NCBI GenBank assembly: GCA_036396795.1
Contig: DASWKF010000090.1
Span: 186,001 to 250,000, forward strand
Length of the DNA stretch: 64,000 bases
Source of the DNA: JAHEEM01 sp036396795
Lineage (GTDB): Bacteria; Pseudomonadota; Gammaproteobacteria; Steroidobacterales; Rariloculaceae
Direction: 5' to 3'
The number at the start of each line of letters is the position of its first letter. The first letter of the stretch is position 1. Positions 23,692 through 34,165 of this stretch are shown here, piece by piece. Position numbers and translations under genes: made by a program. The notes under the pieces are model-generated. The model saw nothing but the letters and a program-made list of their open reading frames with translations. It had not been told where the DNA came from and did not search any database.

Positions 23692-24456
23692 TTATCCGCT
23701 TGCCTGATCGGCGACGGCCTTGGCGGCTGCTTCGATGGCGGCGGCGTCGCCCAGATAGCGGGCGACGGTCGGGTGCAGCGATGCATCGAGCTCGTAGAGG
23801 CGGGGCACACCGGTCGGTATGTTGAGCTCGACGATGTCCTGCTCGGAGATGTCTTCGAGCATCTTTGCGAGCGCTCGCAGGCTGTTGCCGTGAGCTACGA
23901 CCAGGACGGTCCTGCCGGCGATGAGCTCCGGCGCGATGCGCTGTTCCCAATAGGGTCTGACGCGATCGAGCGTGGTTTTCAGAGACTCGGTGGCCGGAAG
24001 CTCCGTCGTGCTCAGGTTCCGGTAGCGCCGGTCGTGCCGCGGGTGGCGCGGGTCGTCGAGCGCCAGCGGCGGCGGCGCGATGTCATAGCTGCGGCGCCAG
24101 ATCTTGACCAGCGCTTCGCCGTGCCTCGCCGCCGTTTCCGCCTTGTCGAGGCCCTGCAAGGCGCCGTAGTGGCGCTCGTTGAGCCGCCAGCTTCGTTCCA
24201 CGGGTATCCACATCAAGTCCATCTCGCTGAGAATGATCCACAGCGTTCGGATCGCCCGCGTAAGCACGGATGTGAAGGCGAGGTCGAATGTAAGGCCTTG
24301 CGCTTTGAGCGTAAGGCCCGCGAGCGCCGCTTCGCGCTTGCCTTGCTCGGTCAAGTCGACGTCGGTCCAGCCGGTAAAGAGATTCTCGAGATTCCAGTCG
24401 CTCTGGCCGTGCCGAACCAGAACCAGGCGCCCCGGATGTTCGGCCCTAGCGTTCAT
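23692..24456 (-). CDS. gpmA: 2,3-bisphosphoglycerate-dependent phosphoglycerate mutase
   Basis: The product has 254 residues. It interconverts 3- and 2-phosphoglycerate in glycolysis. The phospho-histidine motif L-V-R-H-G-Q-S-D-W-N, the L-N-E-R-H-Y-G-A-L-Q-G-L-D-K loop and the second His in V-V-A-H-G-N-S-L-R are all present, with the full length of the dPGM class. Confidence 0.97.
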   Translation of the reverse strand: MNARAEHPGRLVLVRHGQSDWNLENLFTGWTDVDLTEQGKREAALAGLTLKAQGLTFDLAFTSVLTRAIRTLWIILSEMDLMWIPVERSWRLNERHYGALQGLDKAETAARHGEALVKIWRRSYDIAPPPLALDDPRHPRHDRRYRNLSTTELPATESLKTTLDRVRPYWEQRIAPELIAGRTVLVVAHGNSLRALAKMLEDISEQDIVELNIPTGVPRLYELDASLHPTVARYLGDAAAIEAAAKAVADQASG

Positions 24457-24523
24457 GGCGCGTATTGTTCGGGCTAAACGGGACTAGATCAACCGTGGCG
24501 TCGCAGGCGGATGCCGCGCCACG

Positions 24524-27500
24524 TCAGGTCAAACGCTCGACTTCGCGAATCGCGACCGAGAGCGTCGCGAAATCCAGACCGCCCGAGGCTTCCATGTCTT
24601 CGAGAATCTGTCGCACCCGGTGGATCTCGTCCTTGGTCTCGACGAGCCAGGCGCCCAAAGCCTCGCGCGGCGTGTGTCGTCCTCGATTGGCGAGGACCTT
24701 TCGCAGCACTGCGCTTTGCTGCTGAGCTAGATTCTCTCTGAGAGTAGCCCGCGCGATCGCACGCCAACGCCCCTCGACCTCGAGCTCCTCGATGGCTTGG
24801 CGGATCCGGTCCAGCTTCAGTCCCCGAGCAAGCTCGAAGTACAGCCGCGCGGTATCGGCGACCTCGAGCTCATGATCGCGGGCTACTTCGATGATCTCGA
24901 GGCTCTGGGTCAACGCGGTCAGCGCGACCATCTGATGCGCGAGCCGCGCGTCGACGCCGATCTCGGTGAGTTGCTGCATCTGCCGGCGTAAACGCCGTTC
25001 GCCCGGCGGAGACTCCAGCTTCATGATGTCTTTCATGAGCACGCTGACGCCGGGCTTCCATTTCGCGACCATGGGCTCGATCTCGAGCTCATTGGGGTAG
25101 CGTTTCAAGAACCAATACACTGCTCGCCGCATCATTCTACTGATCTCGAACATGAGATCGTACTGGATTTCCGCAGGAATTTGTCCGTCCGCAGCCTCGA
25201 CCGCAGCCCACATCGGCCGGACCTCGAACAGGTCGCGTGTGATCGCGTAGGCCCGCACGACTTGAGCGACCGATGATCCCGTATCCTCCATCGCGCGAAA
25301 TGCGAACGAGGCCCCCATGTGATTGATGATTCCGCCTGCGATCCGCATGCCGACGAGCTCTCGGCTGAGCCGGTGCGAGCGCATAGCCGCCGAGAAACGC
25401 TTGCGCAGTGTGGCCGGGAAATAGCGCCCGAGCTCATCGTCGAGGTACGGGTCTTCCGGAAGGTCCGTTTCCATGATCTGCTCGATCAGCGCGAGCTTGG
25501 AGTAGCTCAGGACCACGGCGAGCTCGGGTCTCGTGAGGCCCTTGCCGCCCTTCTGCCTGTCGGTAATGGCGTCGTCGCTCGGCAGGTGCTCGAGCGCGCG
25601 GTCGAGCAGGCCCCCGCTTTCGAGCTCCCGCATCAAGCGCATGTTCTCGCCGAGTCGCTCCACGCTGCGCGTGCTCATCATGCTCAAGATCTGGGTCTGG
25701 GCGTAATTGTCCTCGAGCACGAGCCCGGCGACCTCCTCGGTCATCTCGGCGAGCAGCCGGTTGCGCTTCGAACGAGAAAGCCGCTTGTTTTCGAGGGCCT
25801 GATTGAGGAGGATCTTGATGTTGACCTCGCGGTCGGAGCAATCGACTCCTCCGGAGTTGTCGATGAAGTCGGTGTTGATGTGGCCTCCATGCAGCGCGAA
25901 CTCGATACGGCCGGGCTGCGTCAAGCCGAGGTTACCGCCTTCGGCGACCACCTTGCAGGCGAGCTCGTTGGCGTTGATGCGAACGGCGTCATTGGACGGG
26001 TCCCCGACGTCGGCGTGAGACTCGGTGCCGGCCTTGACGTAGGTCCCAATGCCGCCGTTCCACAGCAGGTCGACGCGCAGCCTGAGAATCGCTTTGATCA
26101 GCTCCGGCGGTGTCAGCGAGGCTTTGTCGATACGCAGCAGTTTCTGCGCCGCCGGGTGCAACTGAACGGCTTTCGCTCGTCGCGAGAAGACCCCGCCTCC
26201 GGTGGAAAGCTTACCGCGGGCGTAGTCTTCCCAGCTCGATCTCGGCATTCCGTAGAGCCGCGCGCGCTCGGCGTAGCTCGCTTTCGGATCCGGATCCGGG
26301 TCGAGAAAGATGTGCAGGTGGTTGAACGCCGCGAGCAGCTTGAGGTGCCGCGACATCTGCATGCCGTTGCCGAAAACGTCGCCGCTCATGTCGCCGATGC
26401 CGATCGCCGTGAAGCTTTCGCGCTCGGGATCGATCCCGATCTCCCGGAAATGCCTCTTGACCGCCTCCCAGGCGCCTCTGGCCGTGATGCCCATTTTCTT
26501 GTGGTCGTATCCGGTCGAGCCACCGGATGCAAAGGCATCGCCGAGCCAAAATCCGTGCTCGGCCGAAATCCCGTTGGCGAGGTCGGAGAACGTCGCCGTG
26601 CCCTTGTCGGCAGCGACGACGAGATAGGGATCGTCGCCGTCGCGGCAGCGCACACGTTCGGGGTGCACGACACGGTCGGCGACGACGTTGTCCGTCAGAT
26701 CCAGCAAGGCGCGAACGAAAATCTCATAGCACTCGACGACCTCGGCCCGCAGAGCGTCCGGATCGTTCTCGGGGAGTTGCTTGCAGACGAAGCCGCCCTT
26801 GGCACCGTCGGGCACGATGACGGTGTTCTTCACGTTCTGGGCTTTCATGAGCCCCAAGATCTCAGTTCTGAAATCCTCGCGGCGATCCGACCAGCGCAAT
26901 CCGCCTCTCGCGATTCGACCGCATCTCAAGTGCACGCCTTCGACGCGCGGAGCGTAGACGAAGATCTCGAACATCGGGCGCGGTTTCGGCAGCTCGACGA
27001 CGCGCTTCGGGTCGAGCTTGAAGGCGATCGACGGTTTCGGCTCGCCCCCGTCGTCGAGATAGAAATTCGTTCGGAGAGTGGCCTCGAACACGCCGAGAAA
27101 CGCGCGCAGAATGCGGTCATCGTCGAGATTGGTCACGCTCTCCAGCGTGGCGGAAATCGTCCTCTTACTCGATTGCTCGATCTCGTGACGGGCGTGGTTC
27201 TCGAGATCGGGATCGAATCTTGCGTGAAACAGCGCGATCAGCGCATGCGCAAATTCGGCGTGCCGCGCCAAGACCTGCTGCATGTAGATCTGGCTGAATG
27301 AGATGCCGGTCTGCAACAGGAACTTGCAGTACGCCCGCAGCAGCGACGCTTCGCGCCAGCTCAAGCCGGCCAGCGCGACGAAGCTGTTGAAGCGATCGTT
27401 CTCCGCCCGGCCGTCGAGCGCCGCGGCGAAGCAGTCCCGAACGCGGGGTTCGAGCTCCTCGGCGTCGAAGTACAGGCTCGCAGAGGGCGCGAGCTCGAAT

Positions 27501-29335
27501 ACCTGAATCCAGCAGGCAGGTCCGTCGGGAATTTCGACCCGATGCAGGTTCTCGCTCAGCACCAGCATTCCCATTCGCTCGAGTATCGGTACGAAGGTGT
27601 ACAGCGGGACGGCGTCGCCGCGGCGAAAGATCGTGAAGCGCAGCCGCGGCTCGTCCCCGTCCGCCGAGCGAACCAGCGACAGATCGAGCGTCCGCCCGGC
27701 GTCGAGCAGCGCGGCGAGCTTGCTGACGTCCGCGCTCGCCTGAGCCGGGCCGGTCTCGGCTTGGTAGCTGGCCGGAAACGCCGCCGAAAATCGCCGGTAG
27801 AGATCCAAGGCCGCGACTTCATCCAGGCGCTCGAGCAACGCCGCGCGAAGCTGATCGCTCCAGGTTTCCACGGCCTTCACGAGCTTCGCTTGCAGATCCG
27901 CGAGCCTGGGCGCCGTCCGCAGGGTCGGAGGCACTCGGATCGTTGCTTCGAGGCGCGCCAGCAAGGACTCCGAGATCGTCACCCGAGTGTCGATGGAGCT
28001 GCCCCGGAACTCCTCCAGGAGGATTTTTTCGATGCGGCGCCGCGCCTGGGCGCTGTAGTGATCCTTGGGCAGATAGAGGAAGCAGGAATAGAAACGGCTC
28101 AAGATGTCGCGCCGACAAAACAGCCGGACTTGGTGGCGTTCCTGGAGGTTGAGAACGCCGAGGCTGATGCGCGTTAGATCGCCGATGGATATCTGAAAGA
28201 GATCATCTCGGGGGAACGTGTCGAGAATATGCTGTAGCGCTTTGCCTCGGTGACTTTTGGGCTCTATGCCCGATCGTCGCATGACCTCGCTGACCTTGAG
28301 CCGCACCAGCGGTATTTGTTGCACGCTTGCGCTGTAGGAAACGGACGTAAACAGGCCGAGGATGCGCCGCTCGCCCTTCGGCCGGCCGCTCTCGTCGAAC
28401 ACCTTGACGTTGATCTGATCGAGATAGCCGCTGCGATGCACGCTGGATCGGCGCAGCGACTTGGTGATGACCAGCGGGTTCCGCGAGCGCAGCTCGCGCC
28501 GGGCGGCGCCCACGAGCTCGATGCTCGGTGCACGGACTTTCGGGGTTTCGCGGAGTATCCCCAATCCGCTGCCGCGGATCGGCAGCAGCCGGTCCGTCCG
28601 CCCGCCGCGACGCAGCCGGTATTCCCGCAAGCCCAGCAGTGTGAAGTGGTCGTCCGCGAGCCAGTTGAGCAGCGCGCAGGATTCCTCGAGCATGCCCGTC
28701 TGTCGCGAGGCCTGGGCGCGCACCGCGGCGCAGCTTGCCCTGAGGGCGGCATACATCGGTTGCCAGTCCTCGACGGCCACGTGCACGTCGCGCAGCGTCG
28801 ACTCCAGCGCTTCGCGAAGCCCGTTGAGATCGCCGGGGTCGAGCTCCTTGTTGATCTCGATGTGAATGAAGGATTCGCTGCCGCCCGGGTCGTTGCGCTG
28901 GACCGGTCCAAGGCTCTTGAGCCTGCCGGCCCGCGTGCGATCGACGTTGAGGCGGGGGTGCAGCGTGGCATGGATGCCGTGTCCGCGCTCACTCAGACAC
29001 AAGGTCAGTGAATCGACGAGAAACGGCATGTCGTCGTTGACGGTCTGAACGACCGTATAGTCGGAGTGCCAGCCGTCTCGCTCGCGATCCGGGTTGAAAA
29101 CCCGGACCTTGGTCGTTTTCGGCGCACGGCTCGCGGCCCAGCTCAGATGGCTCAAGGCGACGTTCGCGAGGTAAGCCGCATCGCCGCCGAGCAGGTCCTC
29201 CTCGGCGACGTCGCCGAGATAGGCGCGCAGCAGGTCGGCACGGCCCACCGGCAGTCGTTCGGCGCGCAGCCTGCGGGACTGTCGAACGACGGCTTCGATC
29301 TTCTCGCGGCTGTCCTCAGAGAGTCGTTGGGTCAT
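24524..29335 (-). CDS. NAD-specific glutamate dehydrogenase, large (180 kDa) type
   Basis: The product has 1603 residues, the size of the L-GDH180 class. It oxidatively deaminates glutamate to 2-oxoglutarate, mostly for amino-acid catabolism. The catalytic domain in the middle shows R-G-G-L-R-W-S-D-R-R-E-D-F-R and K-N-T-V-I-V-P-D-G-A-K-G-G-F with catalytic lysines, and the NAD-binding G-D-M-S-G-D-V-F-G-N-G-M region. The long N-terminal part with ACT-like regulatory domains and a helical C-terminus are typical. GC-rich composition creates long non-coding frames on the opposite strand. Confidence 0.97.
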   Translation of the reverse strand: MTQRLSEDSREKIEAVVRQSRRLRAERLPVGRADLLRAYLGDVAEEDLLGGDAAYLANVALSHLSWAASRAPKTTKVRVFNPDRERDGWHSDYTVVQTVNDDMPFLVDSLTLCLSERGHGIHATLHPRLNVDRTRAGRLKSLGPVQRNDPGGSESFIHIEINKELDPGDLNGLREALESTLRDVHVAVEDWQPMYAALRASCAAVRAQASRQTGMLEESCALLNWLADDHFTLLGLREYRLRRGGRTDRLLPIRGSGLGILRETPKVRAPSIELVGAARRELRSRNPLVITKSLRRSSVHRSGYLDQINVKVFDESGRPKGERRILGLFTSVSYSASVQQIPLVRLKVSEVMRRSGIEPKSHRGKALQHILDTFPRDDLFQISIGDLTRISLGVLNLQERHQVRLFCRRDILSRFYSCFLYLPKDHYSAQARRRIEKILLEEFRGSSIDTRVTISESLLARLEATIRVPPTLRTAPRLADLQAKLVKAVETWSDQLRAALLERLDEVAALDLYRRFSAAFPASYQAETGPAQASADVSKLAALLDAGRTLDLSLVRSADGDEPRLRFTIFRRGDAVPLYTFVPILERMGMLVLSENLHRVEIPDGPACWIQVFELAPSASLYFDAEELEPRVRDCFAAALDGRAENDRFNSFVALAGLSWREASLLRAYCKFLLQTGISFSQIYMQQVLARHAEFAHALIALFHARFDPDLENHARHEIEQSSKRTISATLESVTNLDDDRILRAFLGVFEATLRTNFYLDDGGEPKPSIAFKLDPKRVVELPKPRPMFEIFVYAPRVEGVHLRCGRIARGGLRWSDRREDFRTEILGLMKAQNVKNTVIVPDGAKGGFVCKQLPENDPDALRAEVVECYEIFVRALLDLTDNVVADRVVHPERVRCRDGDDPYLVVAADKGTATFSDLANGISAEHGFWLGDAFASGGSTGYDHKKMGITARGAWEAVKRHFREIGIDPERESFTAIGIGDMSGDVFGNGMQMSRHLKLLAAFNHLHIFLDPDPDPKASYAERARLYGMPRSSWEDYARGKLSTGGGVFSRRAKAVQLHPAAQKLLRIDKASLTPPELIKAILRLRVDLLWNGGIGTYVKAGTESHADVGDPSNDAVRINANELACKVVAEGGNLGLTQPGRIEFALHGGHINTDFIDNSGGVDCSDREVNIKILLNQALENKRLSRSKRNRLLAEMTEEVAGLVLEDNYAQTQILSMMSTRSVERLGENMRLMRELESGGLLDRALEHLPSDDAITDRQKGGKGLTRPELAVVLSYSKLALIEQIMETDLPEDPYLDDELGRYFPATLRKRFSAAMRSHRLSRELVGMRIAGGIINHMGASFAFRAMEDTGSSVAQVVRAYAITRDLFEVRPMWAAVEAADGQIPAEIQYDLMFEISRMMRRAVYWFLKRYPNELEIEPMVAKWKPGVSVLMKDIMKLESPPGERRLRRQMQQLTEIGVDARLAHQMVALTALTQSLEIIEVARDHELEVADTARLYFELARGLKLDRIRQAIEELEVEGRWRAIARATLRENLAQQQSAVLRKVLANRGRHTPREALGAWLVETKDEIHRVRQILEDMEASGGLDFATLSVAIREVERLT

Positions 29336-29377
29336 TGGGGATGCTGAGATCGGTTCCGGGCTCAGTGTACGCCAGCG

Positions 29378-30475
29378 TCACGGCAGATGAGACAGCGCCA
29401 GGTAGTCGTGGCTTTGCATTTCCTCGAGACGGCTCCTGGTCCGCTGAAATTCCAGCCGCAGGCGCTTTCCCGCGTAGAGCGCTGCCAGCGGCACCGCGGC
29501 CGACAAGATCAGCTTCACCTTGCGATCGTAAAACTCATCGACGAGCGAGATGAACCGACGTGCCTGGTTCTCCGAGGTCGCCGTGAGCTGCGGAACGTTG
29601 GATATCAAAACCGTGTGATAACAGCGCGAGATCTCGATGTAGTCGTCCTGGCTTCGCGGGCCGTCGCAAATGGCCGGGAAATCGAACCAGACGACGCCGT
29701 CGGCTTCGCGGCGGCAAGCGATTCTACGGCCGAGAACGTTGATGTGCGCGGCGGCCTTGCCGTCCTCGGCGGCGATCGCATTGAAGTATTCCACCAGCTT
29801 CCGCTCGGCTGCTTGACTGATGGGATGCTGATAGACATCGGCGCGCTCGAGCACGCGCAGGCGATAGTCCAGCGGGCCGTCGAGCAGCACGACCTCGGTG
29901 TTGGCTTCGATCAGCTCGATCGCGGGCAGAAAGCGCTGCCGCTGCAGCCCTCCGGAGTAGAGACTTTGCGGCTTGGTGTTCGAAGTCGCTACCAACGCAA
30001 CGCCGCGACCGAACAGAGCGGCGAACAGGTTCCCGAGGATCATGGCATCGGCGATATCGGCCACCGCAAACTCGTCGAAACAAATCACTCGTGTTTGCTT
30101 GGCAATCGCATCGGCGACGAGCTCGAGCGGATCAGAATGCTGGCGGACGAGCTTTAAGTGTTCATGTACGCTGTTCATGAAGCGATGAAAATGCTGGCGG
30201 CGCTTGTCGGCAAACGGCAGGCTCGCGAAAAACAGGTCCATGAGCAAGGTCTTGCCTCTTCCCACAGGACCCCATAGGTATATCCCCTTCGCAGGCTGTT
30301 GCTCGTTGCCGCGTGCGCGTGCGAGCCATGCGCGCCAGCCGGTGGGCTTCGGCCGCATATCCAGCAAGCGCTCGCGCGCGGCATCGAGCTCGCGGACGGC
30401 GTCAGCCTGACTCGCGTCGCGAGCGAGTTGGCCTTGCTCGACGAGGCGTCGATAGCGCTCGGTCAGCGTGCTCAT
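29378..30475 (-). CDS. zapE: Cell division protein ZapE (AFG1-type ATPase)
   Basis: The product has 365 residues. ZapE binds FtsZ at the septum and is ATP-dependent. Walker A is G-P-V-G-R-G-K-T, Walker B is V-I-C-F-D-E-F, and S-N-T-K-P in V-A-T-S-N is the sensor-like region. The start (30475) directly abuts the stop of the acetoacetyl-CoA synthetase gene (30476), so they are in one minus-strand unit. Confidence 0.95.
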   Translation of the reverse strand: MSTLTERYRRLVEQGQLARDASQADAVRELDAARERLLDMRPKPTGWRAWLARARGNEQQPAKGIYLWGPVGRGKTLLMDLFFASLPFADKRRQHFHRFMNSVHEHLKLVRQHSDPLELVADAIAKQTRVICFDEFAVADIADAMILGNLFAALFGRGVALVATSNTKPQSLYSGGLQRQRFLPAIELIEANTEVVLLDGPLDYRLRVLERADVYQHPISQAAERKLVEYFNAIAAEDGKAAAHINVLGRRIACRREADGVVWFDFPAICDGPRSQDDYIEISRCYHTVLISNVPQLTATSENQARRFISLVDEFYDRKVKLILSAAVPLAALYAGKRLRLEFQRTRSRLEEMQSHDYLALSHLP

Positions 30476-32404
30476 TCACTCGAGCTCCGGGCGGTTCCGG
30501 AAATGCTCGAGGGCTTGCGGATTGGCGAGAGCATCGAGATTGGGCACGGCGCGGCCGTGCACGACGTTGCGAACCGCGAGCTCGACGAGCTTGCCGCTGA
30601 TCGTCCGTGGGATATCCGCGACCTCGAGAATCTTCGCCGGAACGTGGCGCGGGCTGCCACCGCGGCGCAGCGCGTCCTTGATGCGGGTCGCCAGGGCATC
30701 GTCGAGCGTGCAACCGGGTTGCAGGCGCACGAACAGGACCACTCTGACGTCGCCCTGCCAATCCTGGCCGATGACTACGCTCTCGGCGACCTCCGGCAGG
30801 CGATCCACGATTCTATAGACCTCGGCGGTGCCGATACGGACGCCGCCCGGGTTCAGCACCGCATCGGATCGACCGTAGATGATGAGTCCGTCATGCTCGG
30901 TGAGCTCGGCGTAGTCGCCGTGCCGCCAGACGTTCGGATAGCGATCGAAGTAGGCTTTGCGATAGAGGCTTCCGTCCGGGTCACTCCAAAAGCCCGTCGG
31001 CATCGACGGGAACGGCGCCCGGCATACGAGCTCGCCCCGTTGGCATCTGATCGATCGCCCTTGCTCGTCGAACACGTCGACGTGCATTCCGAGTCCCCGG
31101 CACTGCAACTCGCCGCGGTAGACGGGCAGTATCGGGTTGCCGACGGCGAAGCAGGAAATCAGGTCCGACCCACCGGCGATCGACGACAGCTGCACGTCGT
31201 GCTTGACGTGCTCGTAGACGAAGTCGAAGCTCGAAGGGTTCAGCGGCGAGCCCGTCGAGAGAATGGCCTTGAGCGCGCTCAAGTCGACGTTCCGGGCGGG
31301 CTTGAACGCCGCCTTTTCCAAGGCGCTCAAATAACCGGCGCTGGTCCCGAAAATCGTGAGCCCCTCGCTTTCGGCGATCTCCCACAGCCTCCCCGCGTCC
31401 GGGTAGAACGGCGAGCCGTCGTACAGGACCACGGTAGCGCCGCTCGCGAGCGTCGACACCAGCCAGTGCCACATCATCCAGCCGCAGGTAGTAAAGTAGA
31501 ACACGACGTCCCCGGGCATGACGTCCGTGTGCAGAACGTGCTCCTTTTGATGCTGTATCAGCGTTCCACCGACGCTGTGCACGATGGCCTTCGGCGTCCC
31601 GGTAGTGCCCGAGGAGTACAAAATATAGAGCGGATGCGCGAACGGCACGGCGACATAGGCCGGCGCGACCTCCGACTCGAGTAAATCCTGGAAGCGCACG
31701 GCCTGAGCCGGGCTTGCGGCGGATCCGCACCGGCTCGTCTTGCCGACGAGCACGACCTTGCGCAAATCGGGCAGCTCGCGCGCGAGCGACTCGACCACGG
31801 GCAGCGTGTCGATGGTCTTGCCGTTGTACCGGCTGCCGTCGGTCGCGAACAGCACCTTGGCGCCGATTTGCCCCAGCCGATCGATGAGGGCCTCCAAACC
31901 GAAATCCGGCGAGCATGCCGACCAGACGCCTCCGAGGCTCGCAGTGGCCAGCATCGCGACGACGGTCTCGGCGCAGTTCGGCAAGTAACCCGCGACGCGG
32001 TCGCCGGGGCCGACACCATACGCCGAGAGCGCCTGAGCGACGCTCGCGACCTGTCTGCGCAGCTCATCCCGTTCGAGCACGGTCCTTGCACCGGCTTCGT
32101 CGTACGCGACGATCGCCGCCGCCGAATGCTCGGGTCGCAGCAGGTTGTCCGCGAAATTCAAAGTCGCGCCTTCGAACCAACGGGCTCCGGGCATGCGATC
32201 GAAGTCCTCGACGACGCAGCGGTATTCCGACGCGGCACGGATCCGGAAGAAGTCCCACGCCGCGCCCCAGAATTCGGCCGGCTCGCGAATGCTCCACTCG
32301 TAGAGCGTCGCATAGTCGTTCTCCCGGCCGACCTCGTCCATGAAGCGGCGCATATTGCTTGCTTCGATGCGTTGTGCCGACGGTTGCCAGAGCAACTCGG
32401 ACAT
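30476..32404 (-). CDS. aacS: Acetoacetyl-CoA synthetase
   Basis: The product has 642 residues. It activates acetoacetate with ATP and CoA, linking ketone bodies or polyhydroxybutyrate breakdown to central metabolism. The AMP-forming motif Y-S-S-G-T-T-G-T-P-K, T-T-C-G-W-M-M-W-H-W, and the C-terminal G-R-S-D-A-V-L-N-P-G-G-V-R-I-G-T hinge with the catalytic Lys near I-S-G-K-L-V identify the ANL family; the N-terminal acetyl-CoA-synthetase-like region and W-M-M-W are typical of acetoacetate-specific members. Divergent from the ETF-QO gene. Confidence 0.94.
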   Translation of the reverse strand: MSELLWQPSAQRIEASNMRRFMDEVGRENDYATLYEWSIREPAEFWGAAWDFFRIRAASEYRCVVEDFDRMPGARWFEGATLNFADNLLRPEHSAAAIVAYDEAGARTVLERDELRRQVASVAQALSAYGVGPGDRVAGYLPNCAETVVAMLATASLGGVWSACSPDFGLEALIDRLGQIGAKVLFATDGSRYNGKTIDTLPVVESLARELPDLRKVVLVGKTSRCGSAASPAQAVRFQDLLESEVAPAYVAVPFAHPLYILYSSGTTGTPKAIVHSVGGTLIQHQKEHVLHTDVMPGDVVFYFTTCGWMMWHWLVSTLASGATVVLYDGSPFYPDAGRLWEIAESEGLTIFGTSAGYLSALEKAAFKPARNVDLSALKAILSTGSPLNPSSFDFVYEHVKHDVQLSSIAGGSDLISCFAVGNPILPVYRGELQCRGLGMHVDVFDEQGRSIRCQRGELVCRAPFPSMPTGFWSDPDGSLYRKAYFDRYPNVWRHGDYAELTEHDGLIIYGRSDAVLNPGGVRIGTAEVYRIVDRLPEVAESVVIGQDWQGDVRVVLFVRLQPGCTLDDALATRIKDALRRGGSPRHVPAKILEVADIPRTISGKLVELAVRNVVHGRAVPNLDALANPQALEHFRNRPELE

Positions 32405-32527
32405 GGTCCTCCCCAGGTTAGTGGCGGTGCGATGTTACAATGCCGGCCTGCGCTTCTACAGGTTCCGCTGCCACGTCCCCGAGGCCGGGGGCGCCGGGCG
32501 CGGCACGTTTTCCGGGTCGATACGCCG

Positions 32528-34165
32528 ATGCAGCGAGACGTCATGGAATTCGACATCGTGATCGTCGGTGCCGGACCGGCGGGACTGTCGGCGGCATGTC
32601 GATTCGGTCAGCTCGCCGCGGCCAAGGGCCTGGAACCGAGCGTTTGCGTGCTCGAGAAAGCCTCTCAGATCGGCGGCCATATCGTATCGGGCGCCGTGCT
32701 CGAGCCGCGAGCGCTCGAGGAGCTGTTTCCGGACTGGCGCGAGCTCGGCGCGCCGCTGTCTACGCCGGCGCGGGACGAGGCGGTCCACTGGCTCGCCGAC
32801 GAGCGTCACGCCGTCGGCGTACCGCGTGTGCTGGTGCCGCGAGTCATGCACAACGACGGCAACTACATCGTGAGCCTGGGGCGTTTGTGCAAGTGGCTCG
32901 CACAACGCGCCGAGGCGCTCGGCTGCGATATCTTCCCGGGATTCGCGGCCACCGAAGTGTGCTACGACGATGGCGGCTGCGTCACCGGCGTCGTCACAGG
33001 AGACATGGGCGTCGCGGCGGACGGATCCGCGAAGCCCAACTTCCAGGCCGGGATAGAGCTGCGCGCGCGCCGCGTGATATTCGCAGAAGGCTGCCGAGGA
33101 AGCCTCGGCAAGGATTTGGAGCGACGCTTCGATCTGCGCGCGGGCCGCGATCCACAGCATTACGGACTCGGTCTCAAGGAGATCTGGTCGGTGGCGCAGG
33201 CCAGGCACGAGCCCGGGCGCATCGTTCACACTTTCGGCTGGCCTCTGGAGAACCGTACCGAGGGCGGCGGGTTTCTCTATCACGCCGGCGACGGAAAGGC
33301 ATATCTGGGGTTCGTCGTCGCTCTCAACTATGCGAACCCCCATCTTTCGCCGTTCGAGGAGTTTCAACGCTGGAAGCAACACCCGCTGGTTCGCCACGTG
33401 CTCGACGGCGGCGAACGCATCGCTTTCGGCGCCCGGGCGGTGAACAAGGGGGGGCTCTACTCGCTGCCGCGCATGGCCTTTCCGGGCGGCATGCTGGTGG
33501 GTTGTGAGGCGGGCCTGCTGAACGGCGCCAAGATCAAAGGTATACACACGGCGATGAAATCCGGCATGCTTGCGGCCGAAACCGCGTTCGCGGCGCTTCA
33601 CGAGGGTCAGGACGCGGATTTCGATGCCGCGGTCCGGCGTTCCTGGGTGGGCAGGGAGCTGCACGAAGCGCGCAACTTCAGCTCCGGGATCGCGAGATTC
33701 GGCACTTTTCTCGGGGCCGGCTTGGCCTTCGTCGAGCACAACGTCTTGCGGGGCCGCACACCGCTGAAGTTGCGCAACGGCGCGCCCGATCACACGAAGC
33801 TGATTCCTGCCGCCGAGGCGGCGCCGATTCCTTATCCCGCGCCGGACGGCGTGATCTCTTTCGACAGGCTGTCCTCGGTCTATCTTTCCGACATCCATCA
33901 CGACGAGGATCAACCGAATCATCTCAGGCTCGAGGATCCTCTCTTGCCCGTCGCCGTGAACTTGCCGCGATTCGACGAGCCCGCACAACGCTATTGCCCC
34001 GCCGCCGTGTACGAGATCGTGCGGGAAACGAACGGCGCGCCGCGTTTTCAAATCAACGCGCAAAACTGCGTGCACTGCAAGACTTGCGACATCAAGGACC
34101 CGGCGCTGAACATCAACTGGCAACCGCCCGAAGGCGGCTCCGGCCCGAACTACTCGGCGATGTGA
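32528..34165 (+). CDS. Electron transfer flavoprotein-ubiquinone oxidoreductase
   Basis: The product has 545 residues. It passes electrons from electron transfer flavoprotein, reduced by acyl-CoA dehydrogenases, to ubiquinone at the inner membrane. FAD motif V-I-V-G-A-G-P-A-G-L-S-A-A is at the N-terminus, G-A-V-L-E-P-R-A follows, and the 4Fe-4S ligands are a Cys in R-Y-C-P-A and the C-V-H-C-K-T-C cluster near the C-terminus. ATG 32528 and 32543 are both possible; the second begins M-E-F-D-I-V. Upstream frame continuation overlaps aacS on the other strand and is not coding. Confidence 0.96.
   Translation: MQRDVMEFDIVIVGAGPAGLSAACRFGQLAAAKGLEPSVCVLEKASQIGGHIVSGAVLEPRALEELFPDWRELGAPLSTPARDEAVHWLADERHAVGVPRVLVPRVMHNDGNYIVSLGRLCKWLAQRAEALGCDIFPGFAATEVCYDDGGCVTGVVTGDMGVAADGSAKPNFQAGIELRARRVIFAEGCRGSLGKDLERRFDLRAGRDPQHYGLGLKEIWSVAQARHEPGRIVHTFGWPLENRTEGGGFLYHAGDGKAYLGFVVALNYANPHLSPFEEFQRWKQHPLVRHVLDGGERIAFGARAVNKGGLYSLPRMAFPGGMLVGCEAGLLNGAKIKGIHTAMKSGMLAAETAFAALHEGQDADFDAAVRRSWVGRELHEARNFSSGIARFGTFLGAGLAFVEHNVLRGRTPLKLRNGAPDHTKLIPAAEAAPIPYPAPDGVISFDRLSSVYLSDIHHDEDQPNHLRLEDPLLPVAVNLPRFDEPAQRYCPAAVYEIVRETNGAPRFQINAQNCVHCKTCDIKDPALNINWQPPEGGSGPNYSAM

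Noticed and set aside
22930..24477. 515-codon open frame on the plus strand over tesB end, carbonic anhydrase and gpmA
   Set aside because: Low-complexity translation with no family; the minus-strand genes in this stretch carry intact active sites.
25319..27301. 660-codon open frame opposite the glutamate dehydrogenase gene
   Set aside because: Arg/Gly/Val-rich translation with no domain; arises from the strong GC bias of the real gene on the other strand.
31868..32527. In-frame upstream extension of the ETF-QO gene (about 220 codons)
   Set aside because: It overlaps the N-terminal half of aacS on the opposite strand and encodes Arg-rich sequence without homology; true start is at 32528 or 32543.
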